Positions 25,210 to 35,755 of a DNA stretch of 64,000 nucleotides are shown here, piece by piece (positions within the stretch are counted from its first letter, which is position 1; each line of letters begins with the position of its first letter). The notes below the pieces were generated by a model that saw only the letters and a program-made list of their open reading frames with translations, ran no database searches and was not told where the DNA came from. The translations under genes were made by a program, and so were the position numbers. The DNA comes from Alentia gelatinosa (lineage: Eukaryota; Annelida; Polychaeta; Phyllodocida; Polynoidae). Where the stretch lies: the NCBI GenBank assembly GCA_950022655.1, contig OX465581.1:34877300-34941299 (forward strand), read 5' to 3'.

Positions 25210-25335
25210 CCGTATATTCCCGCGTATAAGACGCATCTCGAATATAAGACGCACCATAAGTTTGTGAGAATGCTATAGGACGCACCATGGGTTTGGTTCC
25301 CGTACAAGACGCGTCTTATACGCGAGAATTTACAG
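25210..25335. mobile_element. TA-flanked foldback MITE (CCGTATATTCCCGCGTATAAGACGC)
   Basis: The 126-bp element has inverted ends of about 25 bp. CCGTATATTCCCGCG plus TATAAGACGC on the left mirrors CTGTAAATTCTCGCG plus TATAAGACGC on the right strand. It is flanked by TA on both sides (25208-25209 and 25336-25337). The TA duplication suggests a Tc1/mariner-type mobiliser. Internally the CGAATATAAGACGCACC unit repeats the arm. GCGTATAAGACGC-type repeats occur in several animal genomes. Confidence 0.7.
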
Positions 25336-26964
25336 TAATGAGAAAACTTCTTGTGTTGCATCAGTTTCCAGGGAACTCTTATATACGGGTAAGACAACGA
25401 CCCATACATAAGTGGTAGAGTAGCAAAAGTGGCGTAAAACGGATCTATTCCAATCTGTTAATTAACGTATATCGGGGGTTAAGACCTGAAGGCAATAACA
25501 TTATCATAGCCCGAAATGGAATTTACACAATAAAACATCACTTCCACGGAATACATTTGCACTACCGAAACTTGCTGCATGCTGTGGAATATACGTTTGT
25601 ACATTTTGCTATTCAATCGCAATCAGTTCTTACATGGGTAAGATCTTCTATTGATATTAAGTTGGTCTAAACTATCACATTTCCAATAGTTTTTTCTTTG
25701 GAAAAAATAATTCCTTGCTATTAGCAATAAACTTAAAGAAGCTGCATGGTCATACCATGGGTGACATCAAATACTGGGTGGAAATCAGAATGCCCAGGCA
25801 CGGACTGTTGCAAAAACAAACTCAACTGATTTGTGATACTCTGAAACTTAACGCGTCACATTTAACATCCCCAAGTTGTGAATTATCAATCTTAGATAAA
25901 AGCAATAAGCAAACACTGCAAGGCGTTGAAACTTAATTGCTGACTGGAAAAGAGTTTATCTCAGTAACTGAGCAAAAGCAAAAGCTCCATAGATTCCATA
26001 GAAGAATAACCGACGGACCACAATACATGTACATGTATAGTGAATAACGACAGCTAAACAATCTGAACTAAAGTATACAATGTACCCGAATCTACAAGAT
26101 TCTACAACATTTAGGTGGAGCAACGGACGTGACCCCAGACCATGAGTTAGATCGTCGGGTCTACAAAACTACACGCAGGAATTGATCTCTTCCTTATTTC
26201 TAGGAAAAACAGCGCATGGACATTGTTTCGTTTTAACTAACTGAGAACAGAGACTCGCCATCGTAACTTAGACAGTTAGCATAGAAGAATACGCCGAGAC
26301 CCGGTGTGTATAAACCTAGGTGTTTACGGATCAACAGAAGGAAGTGTCACTCGTCTGTGTCCACATTCAAAAGAAAACCTTTTTTATTTTGTTCATTTTT
26401 TGGTTATTTATCTACAATTTCTACGACTATCAAACATGGGAAGTTTTCTTGAATAGGAAGAGAATGGGGTTGTCAGTGTCGGTCAGTTAACTCCAGGGTA
26501 GTTGTTTCTGTTCACCACAAGTGAACCGTGCCGGACGTGATAACCAGGCCAGGTTAGTGCTGGGTAAAACAAGTCACAATTCAGATTAAGACAAATTTAA
26601 CTTACTTGACAAAGGCCTGGATTGTGCTAGCCCCGGTATACCGTTTAAAGTCGCTACATTGTGTTTCAATGCTTGCTGGGAATGAATGACTACTTAGGGT
26701 GTGGATACTGCGTCTGAAGCGTAGCTGCGTATCTTACAGAACACTACAACGATTTCATCATCTCCTCTGCCGCTACATCAAGAGTAAACTTTACCACAAG
26801 GAATTGGTGAAATCCACAAAAATAATCAACATCTATCCTTACACCTGCATAAAGTATATGTGTATTAGAATGGAACTGTTTCGCACGAATCCCCTATGTA
26901 TCAGGTATAAAAAATGTCAAGGGTACCTGTTGTTTCAAAATTTGTAACGCTTCTAGTGTTTTCA

Positions 26965-26990
26965 ATTAAGATTAAGATTAAGATTAAGAG
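26965..26990 (+). repeat. (AAGATT)n hexamer repeat
   Basis: Four units of ATTAAG/AAGATT occur in tandem. Confidence 0.8.
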
Positions 26991-27846
26991 CTCTAAATAA
27001 GGTTATCTATAGCAGAAACATCGATGACAGTCAAGAATTCTTGATGCCCACACCCCGACCCCTTTTTCATTTAATAAAAACCTACAGTAAACGAACTGGC
27101 TGGGAGTTGTGGCGTTTTTTTACTTACTTGTTTTCAATTAAAATTTAAAAAAGTCCACCATAATCTAGCGCCGGTGAAAACGTTTTCGTCACCTTAAAAC
27201 GTTTACAAGGAGTAAACTGCGTTGTAGCTTTTTCGCTGCCGCCAGCCAAACGGGGTTACTTTTACAGGAGAAGCAAAACAGAGCTATAAAGTGTACATTA
27301 ATTGATGGTGGCATGGACAGGCCAGATTGATGATGAGACATAAATCACAGCAGGGCCCAGGTGAGGCGAGGCGTGCCTCAACACCCAGGTGTCCCGCTCA
27401 ATGTCTCGGGGAGGGGGCGGTGGTCAGGGCTATCGCCTTAAAGAAGGTGACATCTCGCCTGGAGCACGCACGGTCACTGGACACTCCCTGGATGCGTCGC
27501 CATTCGAATGGCCCCTCCAGGGGGTCTGTTTACCTAACACAAGGTCACGGCCTTAGTCCCTTCACTGGAGTCTGATGACCATGTTGTCGTAGCTCCTGGT
27601 TTCCAATCAATACAGTTATCGAAATTCAAACGGAGTTTCAGGGACTGGATGCTAATTGCTGCTAAGTAATGGTGATGAAGAGGGAATAGTGGTGGGTGGG
27701 TGGGATCCTGTTTTTTGGTGATCAAAAACCTGCCAGTACGCTTCACCTGGCTGCACTAAGGTCAAAGGTCAGTAACTATCACACTAAACTCTCCCACACA
27801 AGACTGTTGTTCAGTTGAATCTTTCTTAACAAGTGCATACAACTTG

Positions 27847-28105
27847 CAGGGATGTTAGTTGGGGTATTGAATAAAGGATAAGGAATATTTTTTATGTGGA
27901 ATTAATTGCCTCGGAGAGACTTGAGGAAACATGGAAAACACATTGTTACTGGCCATGGAATGGGGATGGGGTGTGTGTGGGCAGGATTGAACTACTGTTA
28001 TTTTTTGTGAATGAGACTGAATTTACCCTCTACTTATAAAATTATTTTATAAACTGAAAATGAAAACAAAGATTTCCTTGGAAAAAAGGAATACTGACAT
28101 CTCTG
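27847..28105 (+). mobile_element. Family A MITE, copy 6
   Basis: This full-length copy starts CAGGGATGTTAGTTGGGG and ends ACTGACATCTCTG. All internal family blocks are present. Confidence 0.72.
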
Positions 28106-28689
28106 TATCATATGGATGCTTGTTATTTTGGGTGTTCATTTTAACAAACAAGTATAAACTTGTAAGCTTTGTGAACTGATGGGCAACTTTCTTTTTCTTC
28201 ATTTACTTTTTTCCGCATTCTCTCCTATTTCAACACCACAACCTCAGTCATTTTACTGGACTGACCTTACTCTGTGGGGTATGAACTTGTTTAACTGCGT
28301 TCAAGGTGAAGGCACCAGGCTGCGCCCAGGTTGAAGGTACTGACCGCAGGAGGCGGCTGTGAACTCAAGTGTCCTTCCGGGGTGCTGGGTCGTTGCGGTG
28401 GTGGGCTGCACCCCCGAGGCCACACTACCGCTACACAATTTAACCCGATTACCCGCCATCCCCGCCTACATGCTGAAAGCTGCCTCTATCCCCACAACAC
28501 GTTAACGCTTTGTTCGCAAATCGAGGACTTAGTTCACGGATGTATCTTGTAAAGAAATCCCCGCCCTTATGGCTCCTCCTAATGCTACCTCAAAAAGTAT
28601 TTGTACGTGTGCATGGATATGTATAAGGGATTGGCATCATCTCCCGCGGTTAGCCAGTGATTTCGTTTTTTTTCCATTGGTAACGTCTC

Positions 28690-29210
28690 TTGTGTTTCTG
28701 AGGTGGCCCCTGCCCTTTGACTTCACCCTTGGCGCGCAGTTTTCCCCCTCGGGGTCACAATAGATTGACCCCGTGTCCCGCGTGCGTCCTGCCACAAATT
28801 GTCCATTTCCGCAGCCGGCGGCGGCGGGTGTCCATGTCTGCTGCACGGTGGTCTCCCGCCCGCCTCCCACAGCAGCCCTGTCACCCTTCTCATTGCCCTC
28901 TCCTCGTCCCGTCCCCTCCTCCCCTGGCCGACCCCACCCAGAGACCCCAGTCCTGCCCACCGCACCAGCTTCAGGTACACGCACTGCCCACCCAACAGGT
29001 GGCAGAGGTGCGGAAGCATGGCCGGGCCTATCATCTGTGACGCCGGGGCCGGCAGACGGGTCTAAATGTCGGCTGCTGGCGGCGGGGCGTCGCTGGGCGC
29101 GGGATTCTGGAGGCGGAGAGGTGCGTGCGGCGTTGTGCACTGGCTTTGACTCACCACTCTTCATCTGTGGTCAGAGCGGTGGCGCGCACCTCGTACTCTT
29201 CACCTTGTGA
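28690..29210. other. GC-rich intronic block
   Basis: This GC- and CpG-rich 0.5-kb island lies inside the 14-kb intron. Four frames are open for 90-175 codons across it, which reflects stop-codon scarcity in GC-rich DNA. It could be an internal promoter; no splice-compatible exon was found. Confidence 0.3.
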
Positions 29211-29995
29211 CGTACTAATGGCGACAAAATTACGTCGTACTCAAGACCTGCTGGTCTGAGACTGAACTAGTTCACGCACACTGACCTTCCTAGCTGCATG
29301 TTGTACATTGATCAATTGCATTTTCTCTTACCGTAAAGGCATCAGCCTATCTCATGACCCTTGAAAATGTTTTTTTCCCTCTTCTACTATTATGGAAAGG
29401 TCATGAAAGTAGAGTAAACTTTCCGATAAAATGAACATCTAAGGAGGAGAATATAGAACATCAAAGTAATAAAATCGGTCCTATTTGGAAACTAGATGAT
29501 TTTCCCAGCATTTCTTATATACATGATGCCCAGATGTCTGATGAGTATTCTTTCAGCTGAAGCCATCATCTGTAACTTGTTATAATATTTGGAATAAAGT
29601 CCTTTTTCCCCCTCTCAATTATGACAATATTTTTCTTTATCCATAAGAGTTATATTTCGTACAATCAATCGCATTTTAATTAATAAATCTTGTGAGTATT
29701 CTTGTATCTCTAGTGTCGTTGATTTGTCTGTTATCAACTAGCTCCCTAGTTTACGGTCGTTCTGAGTATTAGGCAGAGGACACATCAGAGGTAGACAGAT
29801 TGACAGATAGAGGGATACATCAATATCATAACACATTGTTAGGGTATTGCTAGAGTGGAGCGGTATCGCACTGAAAGTTCAACACAATTAATAGAACCGA
29901 GAAACATCTTGTTTCCTATGAACATAATACTGTAGTCAGACTTGAGGATAATAACATACAAAAATGATTCAAACAACTTGGATACCTATATGATA

Positions 29996-30251
29996 CAGAG
30001 GTGTCAGTTGGGGGTAAGGGTATAGTCATCACTTGGGATTTGCTGCCTTTGGGGGACTAAGAAAACATGGAAAATATGTCGCTGTCGACAATGGAAAAGA
30101 GCTAGGGGCTAAGAGGATGATCAAACCACTGTTTTATGGACGTGGATAAGGCTCAATTAATATCTTAACTTTACACTGGGAAAAGTAATTTCATGAACTG
30201 AAAATTGAATTATGGTTTTCCATGAAGAAAGAAGGGAAGCTGTAACCTCTG
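29996..30251 (+). mobile_element. Family A MITE, copy 7
   Basis: It starts CAGAGGTGTCAGTTGGGG and ends GCTGTAACCTCTG. The core TGGAAAATATGTCGCTG is diverged, so this is one of the older-looking copies. Confidence 0.68.
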
Positions 30252-31458
30252 ATGACACTCATATATAAGATAAATAAAGGGTTATTAGTTGATTTTGATC
30301 CCCGTGAGATGCCTGTGCTCTGTGGGGAAGAAGGCCAGTCGTGAACCAAGTCGTAGATTAGGGCTCAACATCGTCTCCAGTCAGATCACCCTTCTGATCT
30401 GACAAGTGAGCTTCAATTAGAGGTGACTTGTCAACCCGGCCCATTACCAGAACAACATTATCTGCTAATCGTGTCTCTGCTTGTAATGCACGCAATTAAG
30501 CATCAGGTGGGGCTGTGTAGACACACTGGGGAGGCGCCGTTGAGAAGTACGCATATCGTGTGTGCCCAGGTAATTCCTGCCTCCTTAGGTGTGGCGAGAT
30601 ACTGTCGGGTCGAGTTAGGCGAGCTGGGTGTCACGACAGGACCCCGTGTTACTTAACACCTGACCCCCTGGTTTAATTACATGGGAATGCAGGCGAGGAG
30701 ACATGAGCGGGAGTGTAATCAGCACCCCAGACGATAGGGTGATTTATGCTGGGAGAATAATAACAAGCGCGCTGGCACCACTCGATCCCCCCCGCCCCAG
30801 CTCTTGTGAATTATGGTGAGGGGGAAGAGCAGCCAGTCCCCTCCTCACCACCACTTTACCCGCCAATTTGTGGGTGATCAAAAGCGCCCGGGGCCCTTAT
30901 TATCATAACAGTGTAGACGTAGGACCAATTATCTGAGCAGACCGGATTACCTGGCGACTTCGCTACACCCAAGTGTACAGCCATGTCCTAATAAACAAAC
31001 CAATAGAAGGAGGGCAGCTATAAAACAGAAACGGGTGAGAAATACCACCCATACTCTGAAATTTGTCTGGGCCTTATCCGTTTTATTGCTACTTTGTATC
31101 AACGCATTGGGAGGGATGTTAATTTGGATAATTTGGAAAGGAATCAGGATGGTAGTTAATCAGATTAAAAATGAGTGACTATTCACAGAGAACAATTTGA
31201 TATAATTCCACATGAATAATGTTATTAACAGGGGATAATTCATATTAGGTCCAATCCCTTCCGTTTTTACGTGTTTTGCGATGTACCTAATAATGTCCTT
31301 AACAGATGACCTCTGTGTCGATCTTAACGTTCAACCTTCGCTTATATAGATTACCAGATCGGTTCGCACCTCCACCCTACCCACCCACCACACACACACC
31401 TCTGTATCGGCAGTTTTGTACCTCTTCTGGCCACCGAGAGACCAGTGCGTAGTAGAGG

Positions 31459-31500
31459 AATCAATCACCCGAGGCGACAAGCGCTCGGTGTCTGATTGAT
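31459..31500. promoter_or_regulatory. Palindromic pair of TGATTGAT (PBX/HOX-type) motifs
   Basis: AATCAATCACCCGAG on the left mirrors CTCGGTGTCTGATTGAT on the right, so two TGATTGAT words face away from each other across 25 bp. TGATTGAT is the known composite PBX-HOX word. It sits in a GC-richer non-repetitive intronic block. Function is inferred only. Confidence 0.3.
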
Positions 31501-32341
31501 GATTTATAGATGCAGCTGGAGTGGGATTTCGTCTGGCTGGCCGGTAGCACCCCAGACTCAAGGAGGAGGCGGCGGCGACCTACCCTTTACTGCACTGCCC
31601 CCTCCCAGCCTCCCCGCGTGTCTGGGCCCCGTCTCGGACCGGCCAGTTTTCTATCTACACCCTTGGCCGAGCTGGCTATTTGTGTCTGGTCGGGCTAATT
31701 GGCATGTCTTTTATTTGTCCCCACTGTATCTGGTGTATGGGTCCGACTGTAACGCGTCCCAATAGGTGTATACAAGTGGGACAGGGTATCAGGTATAAAA
31801 AGTGGCGAGTGATTCCTGATTAACAAGGATAGCATGCTCAGACCACAACTATGCGCCGGGGCCCTGGATTCTATCAAACTTTATAAGATACAACAGCATT
31901 AGAACCACCTATAGCGCCATACGGAAATCTGATCAATATTGAATGGAATTATCTGAATCAATAGCGTGGCATACTCTCAATGCATGATTAAAAGTAATAA
32001 GACTACTACCTAGTACTCAACAGTGATTACATTTTGTTATTATTTGACTTGCTGGTTTCGTGCCCCCCCCCCCCCCCCCACCCCGAATTGATTTAGGTTG
32101 GGGTGGTGGGTTTTGCTGTCCCTTTGTAGTCTTGTAATGGCACTAACTGGGAAGAAACATTGTTCACTTCTTTAATATCTTATTTTGGATGGAGCCAGCG
32201 ATAGACACGACTGTATAGCACCATGCAAAAAAAAATCCTTGTAATATCTTTTATACAATCGGGAATTCTACTCAAGAACAGTCTTATTTTAATGTGGGAA
32301 GACTACTCCTCATACCATTTACGTAGAGTTAAAGTACTTAC

Positions 32342-32665
32342 TGTTGTAGTGCTTTGTAGTGTAACTCGGTATGGGCATTAATGTTCGCATATTAGACCCC
32401 GTTGGTTGCTGCTGCTGCTGCTGCTGTGGTTGTTGCTGTTGTTGTTGCTGTTGTTGTTGTTGTTGTTGATGCTGTTGCTGTTGGCCCTGCTGAAGGGTCA
32501 GTGATGGCGGCTGCTGACCATGCGGTAGCGGTGGGGCGCCCACCATGGTGGAGTGCGGCGGTGGCGGCGGGGGAGGCGGCGGCACACCCCGTCCATGCGG
32601 CGCCGGCGCGGGGCCGCCCAGATGCGGCGGGTGTCCAGTGTACATCATATGTGCACCTTCCCCAC
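32342..32665 (-). CDS. KMT2E: Exon 14: polyPro/polyGln exon (residues ~1509-1616)
   Basis: This is a 324-nt exon with acceptor ATTTTGCAG and donor GTAAGT. It reads GEGAHMMYTGHPPHLGGPAP, a polyPro run, STMVGAPPLPHGQQPPSLTL, a long Gln-rich run encoded by mixed CAA/CAG codons (plus positions 32405-32500), and then NMRTLMPIPSYTTKHYN. One base (A) carries over, forming Lys with exon 15. PolyQ/polyP tracts are typical of transcriptional coregulator tails and can vary in length between alleles. The first in-frame Met is not a start; the exon is internal. Confidence 0.83.
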
Positions 32666-32722
32666 CTGCAAAATTAAAATGCATCTGGTGAGTGACGATC
32701 TACAAAATGCGCATGTGATCAC

Positions 32723-32837
32723 CTGCCGCAGTCTGCATGGAAAATCTAACGTGTTCTACCATGGCCTCCGGGGGTGGTTCTTGTAGTACAGAATAAGGAG
32801 TATTACGTTGGTGAGGAGGGGGAGGCGAGGTTGAGAA
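32723..32837 (-). CDS. KMT2E: Exon 13: SPPPPHQRNTPYSVLQEPPP segment (residues 1471-1508)
   Basis: This is a 115-nt exon. It encodes FSTSPPPPHQRNTPYSVLQE, then PPPEAMVEHVRFSMQTAA, leaving one G that joins GT of exon 14 to make Gly. The donor is CAG|GTGATC. The acceptor (ATACAAAG) has a weak polypyrimidine tract, so the 5' boundary is the least certain in the gene. An alternative AG 16 nt upstream would break the frame with exon 12. The intron to exon 14 is only 57 nt, and reading through it meets a stop within 8 codons. The NTPYSVLQEPPPE composition looks genuinely coding. Confidence 0.7.
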
Positions 32838-33063
32838 CTTTGTATAGACAAACCTGGTCCAACAGGGTAAACGGTAAACGATAACCAGCAAGATGTGTGT
32901 TACATTCTGTGCATCCATGAAACCAAACTGTGAGACATTCCTTGCCGAAAAATGGCCAGATTTGTTCTGCTTTTAAGGGGCTTCCATCAATACAGACAGA
33001 CTGGATGGACTTTTTTTAAAAACAGAAAATATGAGGATCAAGTTTCTAGAACTTTCCCTTCTT

Positions 33064-33121
33064 GTACGAAAATTCAATGATTATTGTATTTTCTTTTTGT
33101 ACAAAAATTCAATGATTATTG
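33064..33121 (+). repeat. 35-bp tandem duplication, two units
   Basis: GTACGAAAATTCAATGATTA and GTACAAAAATTCAATGATTA, each followed by TTG, lie 35 bp apart. Confidence 0.8.
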
Positions 33122-34169
33122 AAAGAAAATACAGCAACACCTTTACAATTTGATGGTAAAAAACCCACAACAGTTGACAGTAAAACATATGCAACGATCA
33201 AATTATAATGAAGAAAACGGATTTAAAAAAAGAGCAGACTATATATATTAGCAGCTCATAAAGTAATAGAAGGCATTTGCAATCATGGCAAATCTTTGTC
33301 ACATATGCTAATTAATGTTGACATCTGACTGTGGATATGGAGATAGTGCTAGTTGCGATTGGCAAATAGGAGTGACGGTCTGATGGTTATCATGATAACA
33401 AGTTAACTGATGTCATACTAATTTCTCACCTAACAACATAAAATCAGTGGACCTGCTAACTGGTAATCATTGCAAGCAATGATATGTGATAAAACTCCAT
33501 GATTTTAATTAATAGGGTGACATCTATAGAATTCACCTCTCGCTTATTTCAAGTTAGTTTTGAAAACTGATGCCCCTTATACGCAAAAGGGTCAATATTT
33601 TTCGCCATAACATGACCCTAATAGTTGCTATATGGTTAAAGACCTTCATCACAAACTCGTCTAAATCATCATTTGTTTATTCTCAGATTTTTCTATCTTA
33701 CCGGTTGAAGACACGATGGTACCTAATATTTCGCCTTAGAGTTTATCTCTATACCCTTACACTGCATTTCGAAATCCATAGCTAAAATGGGATATCCATT
33801 TGGATTCTGAAGACCAAGACCATACTGAGAGAAGTTTTTTTATCCTTAAAATGAATAGGAAATACGAATTTCTGCAAATCGAAAAAGATAAGATATACCA
33901 TCAACATGTTATACTATCACGAACAAGCTCAGAATATTTCACTGGTAGGGTAGAACTTTCATGATTACACCACCGACACATTAAGAATTGTAAATTATTT
34001 CTCATACCGTAAAATAAGTCAAGAAAAAATTGGGGACATTATTGCAGTATAATCTGTAAATTACGGTGCGTTATCCCATGTTTATTTATCTTCTTTTTCC
34101 ACAAAACCGTACCATCGTTAAATAATTACGAGAAACATTTGTGCGAGAGACGACCCTGATACAAGGGGA

Positions 34170-34760
34170 GGTATACAATTACCAATGGGCTCTGTAATTG
34201 GGCCAGGTGATTTAAGCCCATTAGGACGTGATGGCACAGCAGTAGCCTCCATGCTTACCTGGTCGTCATCAAGTCAATCGGCTAATAATTCGCCTTGGCT
34301 TTTCCTGGTGAGACTGCTGCCTGGGCCGTCCAGGTATGCCTGTCGCCACCACCCCTCCCCCCTCCCCGGTCGTCGGGGTTAATTAACCTGGATGCTCATA
34401 TATCATCACATGCCTGGCTGTCCGCACACTGGCGGCACATTTGCATACCCGGCCGGGACATTTGAGGATTCAATGTGCCCCTCGATGAAAACCCCAACAA
34501 TGCGGGTGGTGTCTGCTCCACAAGGAAGAAGCGGCGCTCTCCTCATTACCCATGTAATGAGTGCCGATCTGGCGGAAGGCCGTCGCCGCCAATTACCTCG
34601 ATCACACTGCCGCCGTTGGAGGTGGCCGTGCCTCCTCTTTTGTGAAGAGAGGCTGGTGCCTACCTGGGCCGCCCGTTGACGGTGGGACGAGGCCCTCCTG
34701 GGTTGCACCGCTGGAGGTGTTATTGATCCTAAGGCCACGGGCGTGACTTCACCACTTTGA
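34170..34760. promoter_or_regulatory. GC-richer intronic block, candidate enhancer
   Basis: This non-repetitive, well-mixed sequence includes the octamer ATTTGCAT (34439-34446), TTAATTAA (34379-34386) and GGCTAATAATTCG. Frames are open on both strands without protein resemblance. This texture differs from the AT-rich intron around it. Confidence 0.25.
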
Positions 34761-34867
34761 GAGTTGGGAGTTGATACACGCCCGGCACGCCATCTTCGAG
34801 CGTGATAGGCCCACACACCTCGATCGACTGACGCAATGCTGGTATAGCCCAACTGCAGATAATGCAT

Positions 34868-34930
34868 TAGGCTTGTTTGTTTATGGTTTAACGTCCCAGG
34901 GGACCCTGAGGATATATAGGGACCATCAAA
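34868..34930 (+). repeat. Dispersed repeat, GTTTGTTT...GGTTTAAC type, copy 2
   Basis: It reads TTGTTTATGGTTTAACGTCC, CAGGGGACCCTGAGGATATA and TAGGGACCATCAAAG. It aligns over about 60 bp with the minus-strand copy at 12664-12722. Confidence 0.6.
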
Positions 34931-35345
34931 GATTTACCATTTGCCGAAACATGGAATTATTCAACCAAGGTGCCCGCCATGTGCCCCAACCAATTGTTAT
35001 CAATTCGAAAATAAACCCTGTACATGTGTAGTATTCATGTACTGAAAATGAAAAGAAAAATATTGTATATAATAGTGAGAGCATTTTCAAACATTTCATA
35101 ATAAAGATTAAAGAGATTACTTTATATATTTCTTTGGAATAGCCTCAAACAACATTTTTATGTTACTATTTTCGAGGTCTTTCTTCTATTTTCCTGTACC
35201 CTTGGGCAGCTATGCAATATGCAGCAAGGAGGAAATATTCTTTTTTTCCTGATATTTCATCAAACCTTGATAACAACATCAGGTGCATGGTATTTCTAGA
35301 TTAATAAAATTAATTGGTTGATAAGAATTTACCAATACGGTCTAG

Positions 35346-35470
35346 GCATATCAGTTAGGGTAAACTTGGAAAACACATGTGTGTCAGCCACTGCTTGGGG
35401 CGAAGAGTCTGTTTAATGGTTCAAACTACTGTTTTATTGGGATATATGAAGCTCAACTGTCTTAGATTTA
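35346..35470 (+). mobile_element. Family A MITE, copy 8, truncated
   Basis: Only the left half and centre remain: GCATATCAGTTAGGG, CTTGGAAAACACATG and TTCAAACTACTGTTTTATTGG. The 3' third is missing. Confidence 0.5.
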
Positions 35471-35674
35471 ATGTCCAGTCAAAGATTACAGGCCCTTACC
35501 AGACTTTCTCATGGTTTCTTTACACCACAAGGGCGGTAATAAAATCTATGTGATGAATTCCGTTAGAAATTTGATCCCTACATATTTACCGAGATCCGAT
35601 AGACATGATATGAAAAAGATTGGCCTTTGTTATAGCAGTAAATCCAACACTGCTGGGCGTGGTAGGGTAAAGTG

Positions 35675-35755
35675 GCTGCAGTGGGACTCAAACCCATTAA
35701 GTTCCACAACCTTAAGGTTACAAGTCAAGTGCTCTGAATCACTGAGTTAACACAT
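35675..35755 (-). mobile_element. tRNA-derived SINE head
   Basis: On the minus strand the sequence reads AACTCAGTGATTCAGAGC, then CTTGACTTGTAACCTTAAGG, then GGGTTTGAGTCCCACTGC. This is the A-box, anticodon-loop and B-box arrangement of a tRNA, but it cannot close a full cloverleaf. A body continues toward 35640 (GCAGTGTTGGATTTACTGC). It resembles tRNA-SINE heads of marine invertebrates. Confidence 0.6.

Larger units (their letters stand above)
18139..32341 (-). other. 14.2-kb intron between exons 14 and 15
   Basis: This is the largest intron in the window. It contains five family A MITEs (18416, 19738, 24008, 27847 and 29996), family B (23725), a TA-flanked foldback element (25210-25335), a 27-bp minisatellite (22470-22744), an AAGATT hexamer run (26965-26990) and a C run (32063-32079). 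GC-richer unique blocks lie at 19200-19600, 20860-21060, 23150-23620, 27340-27560, 28340-29210, 30420-30960 and 31360-31760. None has a convincing coding frame. Confidence 0.5.

Noticed and set aside
28637..29164. 175-codon minus-strand open frame as a gene
   Set aside because: Several frames are open at once in GC-rich DNA, the residues are low-complexity Gly/Arg/Pro, and no splice phase fits the gene.
31120..31215. AGGGATGTTAATTTGG and ATTCCACATGAA as another MITE copy, possibly reversed
   Set aside because: Only short words match, in conflicting orientation, with no core block; it is not counted.
32723..32837. EHVRF in exon 13 as an HCF-1-binding motif
   Set aside because: The motif needs Tyr after [D/E]-H-x and here the residue is Arg. 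No [D/E]HxY was seen in the reconstructed part, so the motif is either upstream or absent.
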